Of a stretch of 64,000 nucleotides of DNA, positions 57,849-64,000 are shown piece by piece. Under the pieces are notes generated by a model. The model did no database searches. It saw only the letters and a program-made list of their open reading frames with translations, and was not told where the DNA came from. The stretch is from Asanoa siamensis (GTDB lineage Bacteria; Actinomycetota; Actinomycetes; Mycobacteriales; Micromonosporaceae): positions 1 to 64,000 of the forward strand of contig NZ_BONE01000037.1 of assembly GCF_016862555.1 (NCBI RefSeq). The letters are read 5' to 3'. The position numbers and the translations under genes were made by a program. Position 1 is the stretch's first letter, and every line of letters starts with the position of its first letter.

Positions 57849-60064
57849 GGCTGGCCGTCGCCGGCGGGCGCGAGGCGGCCGTCCGCCTGGTCGTCGTCGC
57901 CGCGGCGGTCGCGCTCGGCACTGGCCTGCTGCTCGCCACCCTCGCCGGCATCAACGCCACCAAGAGCCAGAGCCTGCGGTACGCGTGGCTCAACAGCGCC
58001 CTCTCCGAGGCGACCACCGCCGCGCGGCCGGGCGTCGACCCGGTCTGGTGGCTGGGCCGGGAGGACTACTTCCGCGGCGCCGAGATGCTCCGGCTCGACA
58101 TCGCCGCCACCGGGCCGGCCGCGCCCGTGCCGCCCGGCCTGCCCGCGGTGCCCGGGCCGGGGGAGTTCTACGCCTCGCCGGCCCTGCACGACCTGCTGCG
58201 CACCGTGCCCGCCGCCGAGTTGGGCGACCGGTTCCCGGGCCGGGAGGTCGGTCTGATCGGCGACGCGGCCCTGCCCTCGCCCGACACGCTGTTCGCCGTC
58301 GTCGGACAGGCGCCCGACGTGCTGGCCGCGCAACCGTCCGCCACGAAGGTCAGCGGGTTCCTCGGCGGCGGCGAGGCCACCTGCTCGCGGTGCATCGTCG
58401 GGCTCAACGACACGATGCTCACCGTCTCGCTCTCGGTCGTCGCGACCGCGCTGATCTTCCCGGTGCTCATCTTCATCGGCACTGCCACGCGGCTCTCGGC
58501 CGCCCGCCGCGAGCAGCGGTTCGCCGCGATGCGGTTGATCGGCGCCACGCCCCGGCAGGTGTCGGTGCTGGCCACCGTCGAGTCGATCGCCGCCGCGGCC
58601 GCCGGCGCCGTGCTCGGCTTCGGGGTCTTCTCCGCCGTCCGGCCGGGGTTGGCCGCGATCCCGTTCACGGGTGCGACGTTCTTCCCGAGCGACCTCACGC
58701 TCACCTGGGTCGACGCGCTCGCGGTCCTGGTCGGCATCCCGGTCGGCGCGGCGGTCGCGGCCCGGCTCGCGCTGCGCCGGGTGCGGATCTCGCCGCTCGG
58801 TGTCACCCGCCGCGTCACCCCGAAGCCGCCCCGGGCCTGGCGGCTGATCCCGCTGGCCGCGGGCATCGCCGAGCTCGCGTACTTCGTCGGGCGCAAGCCG
58901 GCCACCACCGACGGCCAGACGTACGCCTATCTGGCCGGCGCCGCCCTGATGCTGATCGGCCTGGTCCTGGCGGGGCCGTGGCTGACCATGCGGACGGCGC
59001 GGCTCGTGGCCGACCACGCGCAGCGCCCCGCCGCGCTGATCGCCGGCCGCCGCCTCGCCGACGACCCGAAGGCGGCCTTCCGCGCGGTCAGCGGCCTGGT
59101 CGTCGCGCTGTTCGTGATGACCGCCGCCAGCGGAGCGATCACCGCGTACGTCGCGGAGCGCGCCCGGCCGGCCGCCGGCTCGGTCGAGGCCACCTCGCTG
59201 TCGGCGACGTTCTGGCCGGAGGACATCGTGCCCGGCGCGCCCTCGCCGTCCGTCTCGGACATCCCGGCGGGCCTGGCCGAGCTTCCCGGAGTGCGGGCGG
59301 TCATCCCGATCAAGGAGAACGACCGGAGCGTCGCCTTCGACTCCACGAACCCGCAGGGCCCCGGCCTGATCTCCTGCGCCGACCTCGCCCGTACGCCCGA
59401 ATATGGCGCGTGCCCGCCCGGCGCGCGCACGGTGGCGGTCTGGAGCGACCTGATCGGTCCCCGCGACCCGGGGGTGTCGCCGGAGGAGCGGGTCTGGCCG
59501 GCGTCGTCGGCGACCGACCTCGACGCCCGGCGCCTGCTCGCGGTCGTCGTCGCGACCGACGGATCCGACACCGCCAAGGAACGCGCGCGTACGGTGCTCG
59601 CCACGATGGACCCGTGGGGCCGCTACCCGGCGACGGAGGCGGAGTTCGAGGCCGACTCGGCCCGCACGCTGGTGCAGTTCCAGCGCTTGGCCGACGTGGT
59701 GATCCTGGCCAGCCTGCCGATCGCCGGCTGCAGCCTGGCGGTCAGCGTGATCGCGGGCCTGACCGACCGCAAGCGCCCGTTCAGCGTGCTGCGCCTGACC
59801 GGCGTCCGGATCCGGATGCTGCGGGCGGTGGTCGCCCTCGAGACGGCGGTGCCACTGCTGGTCGTGGCCGCGGTCGCGATCGGCGCGGGCCTCCTCGCGG
59901 CGGCGCTGTTCCTGCGGGCACAGCTCGACTACCCGCTGCACGGCCTGGGCGCGGGCTACTACGCCATGGTGGGCGGCGGCCTGGTGGCGTCACTCGCGAT
60001 CATCGCGGCCACCCTGCCGCTGCTGCGCCGGATCACCGGCCCGGAGACGGCCCGCAACGAATAG
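57830..60064 (+). CDS. FtsX/MacB-type ABC permease
   Basis: 744 residues with a duplicated architecture: an N-terminal helix (LVVVAAAVALGTGLLLATL), an external domain, three helices of the first FtsX domain (VVATALIFPVLIFIGTATRLSAARREQRFAAMRLIGATPRQV), a central helix pair, a second external domain, and the C-terminal FtsX domain (VVILASLPIAGCSLAVSVIAG, DRKRPFSVLRLTGVRIRML). This is the large-permease form typical of actinobacteria. With the PadR repressor it suggests an inducible peptide or antibiotic export or resistance pump. Confidence 0.88.
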   Translation: MIGLGLRLAVAGGREAAVRLVVVAAAVALGTGLLLATLAGINATKSQSLRYAWLNSALSEATTAARPGVDPVWWLGREDYFRGAEMLRLDIAATGPAAPVPPGLPAVPGPGEFYASPALHDLLRTVPAAELGDRFPGREVGLIGDAALPSPDTLFAVVGQAPDVLAAQPSATKVSGFLGGGEATCSRCIVGLNDTMLTVSLSVVATALIFPVLIFIGTATRLSAARREQRFAAMRLIGATPRQVSVLATVESIAAAAAGAVLGFGVFSAVRPGLAAIPFTGATFFPSDLTLTWVDALAVLVGIPVGAAVAARLALRRVRISPLGVTRRVTPKPPRAWRLIPLAAGIAELAYFVGRKPATTDGQTYAYLAGAALMLIGLVLAGPWLTMRTARLVADHAQRPAALIAGRRLADDPKAAFRAVSGLVVALFVMTAASGAITAYVAERARPAAGSVEATSLSATFWPEDIVPGAPSPSVSDIPAGLAELPGVRAVIPIKENDRSVAFDSTNPQGPGLISCADLARTPEYGACPPGARTVAVWSDLIGPRDPGVSPEERVWPASSATDLDARRLLAVVVATDGSDTAKERARTVLATMDPWGRYPATEAEFEADSARTLVQFQRLADVVILASLPIAGCSLAVSVIAGLTDRKRPFSVLRLTGVRIRMLRAVVALETAVPLLVVAAVAIGAGLLAAALFLRAQLDYPLHGLGAGYYAMVGGGLVASLAIIAATLPLLRRITGPETARNE

Positions 60065-60081
60065 GCGGGCAAAATGGGCGG

Positions 60082-60846
60082 GTGATCATCCTGATGCACA
60101 GCTCGAAGACGATGCGGCCGCCCAGCGCCGGGCATCGCCCGACCGGGGCTCCCGTGCTGCTCGATCGGGCCCGGGAGTTGGTCGACGAGGTGCGGGCGCT
60201 GCCGCGGGCGCAGGTGGCCAAGATCATGAGTGTGTCGCCCGACCTCGCCGACAGGACCAGGCAGCAGTTCGCGCAGTGGAGCACCGACCCCGACGTGCAG
60301 GCGCCCGCGGCCGAGTCGTTCGTCGGTGACATCTACAGCGGGCTCCAGGTCGACACGTTCACCGCCGCCCAGCGGCGCTACGCCGATGCCCATCTGCGCA
60401 TCCTGTCCGGGCTCTACGGGATCCTGCGCCCGTTCGACGGCATCCTCCCGTACCGGCTCGAAATGGGCTACAAGCTGCCGAGCGGCAACCTCTACCAGTT
60501 CTGGGGCCGGGCGATCGCCGACCAACTGCCGGACCGCGGCCCGATCGTCAACCTGGCGGCGGCCGAATACAGCAGGACCGTGACGAAGTACGTGGACCCC
60601 GCGCGGATCGTCACGCCGAAGTTCCTCACCGTCGACGAGAAGTCCGGCCGCCCGAAGTTCGTCACCGTGCACGCGAAGATCGCTCGCGGTGCGTTCGCCC
60701 GCTGGCTCGTCACCAGCAAGGCCAAGGACCTGCGGGAGTTCACCGACATCGGCTACCGGCACGAGCCCGCGCACGGCACTGAACGCGAGCCCGCCTTCGT
60801 CTGCGCGGAGTTCGGTGGCAAGGGCCTGTCCATCCGACTGACCTGA
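60082..60846 (+). CDS. yaaA: Peroxide stress protein YaaA
   Basis: 254 residues from GTG 60082. YaaA/DUF328 hallmarks: IILMHSSKTMRPP at the N-terminus, YSGLQVDTFTAAQRRYADAHLRILSGLYGILRPFDGILPYRLEMG, and NLYQFWG. In E. coli YaaA binds DNA and limits free iron during peroxide stress. The last nine codons (KGLSIRLT-stop) recur 767 bp downstream, after the next gene. Confidence 0.9.
   Translation: MIILMHSSKTMRPPSAGHRPTGAPVLLDRARELVDEVRALPRAQVAKIMSVSPDLADRTRQQFAQWSTDPDVQAPAAESFVGDIYSGLQVDTFTAAQRRYADAHLRILSGLYGILRPFDGILPYRLEMGYKLPSGNLYQFWGRAIADQLPDRGPIVNLAAAEYSRTVTKYVDPARIVTPKFLTVDEKSGRPKFVTVHAKIARGAFARWLVTSKAKDLREFTDIGYRHEPAHGTEREPAFVCAEFGGKGLSIRLT
60821..60846 (+). repeat. 26-bp direct repeat, copy 1 (yaaA 3' end)
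   Basis: Begins AGGGCCTGTCCATCCGACTG and ends at the yaaA TGA. Copy 2 at 61588-61613 matches 24 of 26 bases. Confidence 0.85.
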
Positions 60847-60861
60847 TCGGAGAATTGCCCG

Positions 60862-61584
60862 ATGAGCGCGCGATTCGAAGAGCTGGCCTGGCGTGCGACG
60901 CCGATGGGGGAGATCAGCCTGCGGCGGCGGCTGGACCCGACCGTCGACGCCGACGTCTACGAGGTCAAGCTCGGCGACGAGTTCCTCATGTCGAGCCTGT
61001 TCACCGTCGCCGAGATCGAGTTGGCCCGGTTGGGGCTCGCCGAGGTGTCCGGCGACGGGCTCGACGTGGTCGTCGGCGGGCTCGGGCTCGGCTACACCGC
61101 CCGCACGGTGCTCGAGGACGACCGGGTGCGCTCGCTGATCGTCGTCGACGCCATCGAGGACGTCATCGCCTGGCATCGGGGCGGGCTGCTGCCGTTCGCC
61201 GAGACCGTGGTCTCCGACCCGCGCAGCCGGCTGGCGCACGGCGACTTCTTCGCGCGCAGCGCCGCGGGCGACCTCGACCCGGAGAGGCCGGGCTCGCGGT
61301 TCCACGCCGTCCTCGTCGACATCGACCACAGCCCGCGTCACCTTTTGCATCCCAGCCATGCCGCCTTCTACACGCCGGACGGGCTGCGGCGGCTGGCCGA
61401 CCAGCTGCATCCCGGCGGCGTGTTCGGGCTGTGGTCCAACGACCCGCCCGAGGACGCGTTCACGACGACGTTGGCCGACGTCTTCGTCGACGTCCGCGCG
61501 GACGTCGTCGCGTTCGACAACCCCCTGCAGCGCCGCACCTCGACCAACACGGTCTACCTCGGTCGCCGCCGGTTCGCGGAATGA
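60862..61584 (+). CDS. Spermidine synthase-like methyltransferase-fold protein
   Basis: 240 residues. Rossmann-type SAM/dcSAM loop VVVGGLGLGYTARTVLED, acidic VVDAIEDVIAWHRGGL, then LAHGDFF, AVLVDIDHSPRHLL, and the C-terminal FDNPLQRRTSTNTVYLGRR. This is the spermidine-synthase-like family often seen alone in actinobacteria; true polyamine synthesis is not implied. GGAGAA before ATG 60862. The gene is flanked on both sides by copies of the yaaA 3' end. Confidence 0.8.
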   Translation: MSARFEELAWRATPMGEISLRRRLDPTVDADVYEVKLGDEFLMSSLFTVAEIELARLGLAEVSGDGLDVVVGGLGLGYTARTVLEDDRVRSLIVVDAIEDVIAWHRGGLLPFAETVVSDPRSRLAHGDFFARSAAGDLDPERPGSRFHAVLVDIDHSPRHLLHPSHAAFYTPDGLRRLADQLHPGGVFGLWSNDPPEDAFTTTLADVFVDVRADVVAFDNPLQRRTSTNTVYLGRRRFAE

Positions 61585-61587
61585 GCC

Positions 61588-61613
61588 AGGGCCTGTCCAT
61601 CCGGCTGGCCTGA
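61588..61613 (+). repeat. 26-bp direct repeat, copy 2
   Basis: Begins AGGGCCTGTCCATCCGGCTG and ends in TGA, four bases after the spermidine-synthase-like stop. If read in the yaaA frame it gives QGLSIRLA-stop, a ghost of the YaaA C-terminus. Confidence 0.85.
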
Positions 61614-61698
61614 CCATTTCCCCGGGATATTCCTCGGGGTCCGGTTCCGGGCCGGCCCCTGAGGTGTGGCCGGGTGCGGCGGAGCAGGATCTCGGGGT

Positions 61699-63870
61699 AT
61701 GACGCAGACGACTGTCCAGGTTGACCTCGCGCCGGCGCCGACGCGGGTGTCCTTCCTCGGCCGGCTCGGCCGCTGGTGTTTCCGGCGGCGCTGGACCGTG
61801 CTCGGCATCTGGCTGGTCGCCGTCGTCGCCGGCGGTCTCGCGGCGGGCCCGGTCTTCGCGGGCCTCGACGACGACCGCGGCCCGTCGTCGCTGGAGGCGG
61901 TCGCCGGCAACCAGGTCATCGCCGACGCGTCCACATCGGCGGGTTCGATCGTCGGGGTGGTGCGGGGGATCGACCCCGACTCCCCGGCGGTACGCGCGGC
62001 GGTCACCGACACCGCCGCCCAGCTCGGCGGCGTCACGGGGATCACCGGCGTGGTCACGCCCTACGCGCAGAGCCCGGCGGCCGCCGCCCTGCGCGCCACC
62101 GACGGTCGCGGCCTGCTCGTGCAGGCGCGGCTGGCGGACCTGACCGGCGACGACCTGGACGCGACGACCGACGCGGCGGTCGACCGGCTGCGCGCGCTCG
62201 CGCCGGCCCTGCACGCGGCCGGGGAGACCGGCGCCACCGTCGAGGTCGGCGGCGGCCGGCTGGTCAACCGGGAGGCCAACGCGCAGGCGCAGAAGGACCT
62301 GGCGTTCGCCGAGCAACTCTCGCTGCCGATCACCCTGCTGGTGCTCGTCTTCGTCTTCGGCGGGCTGCTCGCCGCCGTCGTGCCCGTGCTCGGCGCCGTC
62401 GTCTCGATCGCCGGCTCGTTCTCGGTGCTGCTGTTCTTCGCCAACGTGACCACCCTCGACCAGAACGCGGTCACCGTGGTCACGCTGATGGGCCTCGGCC
62501 TGTCGGTCGACTATGGACTGCTGCTCGTCGCCCGCTACCGCGACGAGTTGGCCGCCGGTCGTGAGCCGCTGGACGCCGTCGCGGCGGCGTGGGCGACCGC
62601 GGGACGCACCATCTTCTTCTCCGCCCTGACCGTCGCCGCCGCCCTCGCCGGCCTGCTGGTCTTCGGCGTGACCGCGCTGTCCGCGCTCGGCGCCGCCGGC
62701 GTGTCGATCGCGCTGGTCGCCATGCTGGTGGCCCTCACGTTCAGCGCGGCCCTGCTGGGCCTGTTCCACCGCCGGATCCGCCCGTCGAAGCGCATGCGCG
62801 CCGCCGCGTCGACCGACGGCGGCTTCTTCTGGGGCCTCGCCCGCGGCGTGCAGCGCCGCCCGCTGGTCACCGCGCTCGCCACCGCCCTCGTGCTGCTCGC
62901 CGCCGGGCTGCCGCTGCTGAGCATGACGGTCAAGGTGGACGACCTCGACGGCCTGCCGCGCTCGCTCGAGTCGGTCCGCGTGATCGACGTGCTGGCGGCC
63001 GACTTCCGCACCCCGGCGCAGCCGGCCGTGACCGTGGTCGCCCGCACCGAGGCCGCGACGCTGGATTCCTGGGCCCGCTCCCTCGACTCGCCGGACATCG
63101 CCGGCGTGCGCCCGGCCGAGCAGGTCGCGCCCGGCGTGGCCACCGTGGACATCGACGCGGTCGGCGACCCCGAGGGCGCGGCGGCGCTGCGCCTGGTGGA
63201 CACCGCCCGCGCCGACCGCCCCGACGGCGTCGACTCGTGGGTGACCGGCATCGCGGGCTTCCACCGTGACCTCAACGACCTGCTGCTGGCCCGCCTCCCG
63301 TACGCGATCGCCCTGACCCTGCTCGCGATGGTCCTGCTGCTCTGGGCGATGACCGGCTCGGTGGTGGTGCCGGTCAAGGCGGTGGTGATGAACGTGGTCT
63401 CGCTCGGCGCGACCTTCGGCGTGCTGAGCGCGGTCTTCGAGCACGGGTTCCTGTCGGACCTGCTGCACACCCACGTGGTCGGCGGCATCAGCCCGTTCGT
63501 GCTCGTGACGGTGTTCGCGTTCGCCTTCGGCCTGTCGATGGACTACGAGGTGTTCCTGCTCGCCCGGATCAAGGAGCACGTCGACCGCGGCGAGCCCAAC
63601 GACCTGGCGGTGCGCCGGGGCCTGCAGAGCTCCGGGCGCGTCATCACCTCCGCGGCCCTGCTGATGGTCGTGGTGTTCAGCTGCTTCCTGACGGGCCGGA
63701 TCGGCACGGTGCAACAGATCGGGCTGGGCCTCGCGGTGGCGGTGGCGGTCGACGCGACCCTGGTGCGCTGCGTCCTCGTGCCGGCCACGATGACGCTGCT
63801 GGGCCGCTGGAACTGGTGGTCACCGGCCCCGCTGGCGCGCCTCCACGCCCGCCTCGGGTTCCGCCACTAG
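61699..63870 (+). CDS. MMPL family RND-type exporter (second copy)
   Basis: 723 residues from ATG 61699. About twelve helices, two large external loops, and the relay helices GLGLSVDYGLLLVARYRDEL and FAFGLSMDYEVFLLARIKEHV. The sequence differs clearly from the first MMPL of the window (GTDY there, SVDY/SMDY here), so it belongs to another subfamily and is not a recent duplicate. A partial palindrome (CCCCGGGATATTCCTCGGGG, 61620-61639) lies upstream and could be a terminator or operator. No regulator is adjacent. Confidence 0.9.
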   Translation: MTQTTVQVDLAPAPTRVSFLGRLGRWCFRRRWTVLGIWLVAVVAGGLAAGPVFAGLDDDRGPSSLEAVAGNQVIADASTSAGSIVGVVRGIDPDSPAVRAAVTDTAAQLGGVTGITGVVTPYAQSPAAAALRATDGRGLLVQARLADLTGDDLDATTDAAVDRLRALAPALHAAGETGATVEVGGGRLVNREANAQAQKDLAFAEQLSLPITLLVLVFVFGGLLAAVVPVLGAVVSIAGSFSVLLFFANVTTLDQNAVTVVTLMGLGLSVDYGLLLVARYRDELAAGREPLDAVAAAWATAGRTIFFSALTVAAALAGLLVFGVTALSALGAAGVSIALVAMLVALTFSAALLGLFHRRIRPSKRMRAAASTDGGFFWGLARGVQRRPLVTALATALVLLAAGLPLLSMTVKVDDLDGLPRSLESVRVIDVLAADFRTPAQPAVTVVARTEAATLDSWARSLDSPDIAGVRPAEQVAPGVATVDIDAVGDPEGAAALRLVDTARADRPDGVDSWVTGIAGFHRDLNDLLLARLPYAIALTLLAMVLLLWAMTGSVVVPVKAVVMNVVSLGATFGVLSAVFEHGFLSDLLHTHVVGGISPFVLVTVFAFAFGLSMDYEVFLLARIKEHVDRGEPNDLAVRRGLQSSGRVITSAALLMVVVFSCFLTGRIGTVQQIGLGLAVAVAVDATLVRCVLVPATMTLLGRWNWWSPAPLARLHARLGFRH

Positions 63871-63898
63871 CCTGCGGGGGGAGAGTGCCGGAGGTCGC

Positions 63899-64000
63899 AT
63901 GGAGCCGAGCAGCGAGCGCGTCCACCCGAGCTACAGCGACGCGGGGGCCGAAGCGGTCCCGTGGACCGACACCACGGCGAGGCTGGCCGCCGCGGAGGTC
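63899..64000 (+). CDS. Probable pyridoxamine 5'-phosphate oxidase-family protein (5' end only)
   Basis: 34 codons from ATG 63899 (GGAGG four bases upstream) before the window ends. The segment AVPWTDTTARLAAAEV resembles the opening helix of PPOX-type FMN/F420 proteins, which continue with a WLSTV-like strand not visible here. The assignment rests on a short match. Confidence 0.45.
   Translation, partial: MEPSSERVHPSYSDAGAEAVPWTDTTARLAAAEV

Noticed and set aside
61620-61639. CCCCGGGATATTCCTCGGGG palindrome as an operator for the second MMPL gene
   Set aside because: The centre is mispaired at two positions and no regulator gene is near. It may equally be a weak terminator, so it is mentioned only in the MMPL entry.
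59959-63714. A 1251-codon minus-strand frame over yaaA, the spermidine-synthase-like gene and the MMPL gene
   Set aside because: It runs antisense through three well-recognised genes and is Gln/His/Arg-rich low-complexity sequence.
45030-63870. The two MMPL genes as a recent duplication, since both encode 723 residues
   Set aside because: Key helices differ (GTDY versus SVDY/SMDY) and external loops do not align by eye. The equal length appears to be coincidence.

Overview
The window is very GC-rich, densely packed DNA from an actinobacterium. A filamentous Micromonosporaceae-type organism (Actinoplanes or Micromonospora relatives) is the best guess. Supporting signs are the extreme G/C bias at third codon positions, many GTG starts, ATGA/GTGA stop-start overlaps, several probable leaderless promoters, Tat-exported secreted hydrolases, SigE-family and other ECF sigma factors paired with membrane partners, a mycothiol-dependent isomerase-type domain, and an EXLDI-family gene beside a DrrAB-type exporter. 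No rRNA, tRNA, CRISPR array, transposase or prophage gene was seen.

Layout. 0-1.8 kb: a universal-stress-like protein (cut by the left edge) coupled to an ArsB/SLC13-type permease. 1.8-7.6 kb: secreted enzymes, namely a Tat-exported PhoD phosphatase behind a PHO-box-like array, a GH74 xyloglucanase with a CBM2, and a Tat-exported cyclase-family protein. 7.6-11.2 kb: a DHFR-like reductase, a small WEY protein, a divergent EamA exporter and LysR regulator, and a methyltransferase. 11.3-16.8 kb: one 1815-residue single-chain acyl-CoA carboxylase. 17-20.4 kb: a GH127 beta-L-arabinofuranosidase with a ricin-type trefoil under LacI-type operators, followed by decayed TetR and DUF1330 genes. 20.4-23.5 kb: an arginase-like protein, an M48 metalloprotease, a striking 31-bp-arm hairpin and a GNAT. 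23.6-27 kb: an ECF sigma, a zinc-finger anti-sigma and an ABC exporter in one overlapping operon.

27-41.3 kb is the most unusual part. Two paralogous histidine kinase/response regulator pairs bracket a giant secreted beta-helix/Ig/DNRLRE protein, broken by a single in-frame TGA where its own repeats carry Trp, and a decayed three-gene glycan-type operon: PIG-L deacetylase (frameshifted), ATP-grasp enzyme (truncated) and glycosyltransferase (only its C-terminus left).

41.3-47.6 kb: an NAD-dependent epimerase, a GNAT-MDMPI fusion, an NmrA-type protein and a TetR regulator divergent from an MMPL exporter. 47.6-54.2 kb: small membrane proteins, two more sigma/membrane-partner modules, and a DrrAB exporter divergent from an EXLDI gene. 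54.4-56.1 kb: a dhaKL pair without dhaM. 56.3-60.1 kb: a PadR regulator with an operator over its own promoter and an ABC-FtsX exporter, with a 35-bp tandem duplication at the ATPase/permease junction. 60-64 kb: yaaA, a spermidine-synthase-like gene flanked by a 26-bp repeat of the yaaA 3' end, a second MMPL exporter and the start of a probable PPOX-family gene.

Overall this looks like chromosomal accessory and environmental-response territory: secreted polymer degradation, envelope glycan or surface-protein functions, export pumps each beside a local repressor, and three sigma/anti-sigma modules. Six genes carry lesions. Two of the lesions lie in 5-base G/C runs, so sequencing error must be excluded for those; the others look like real decay.
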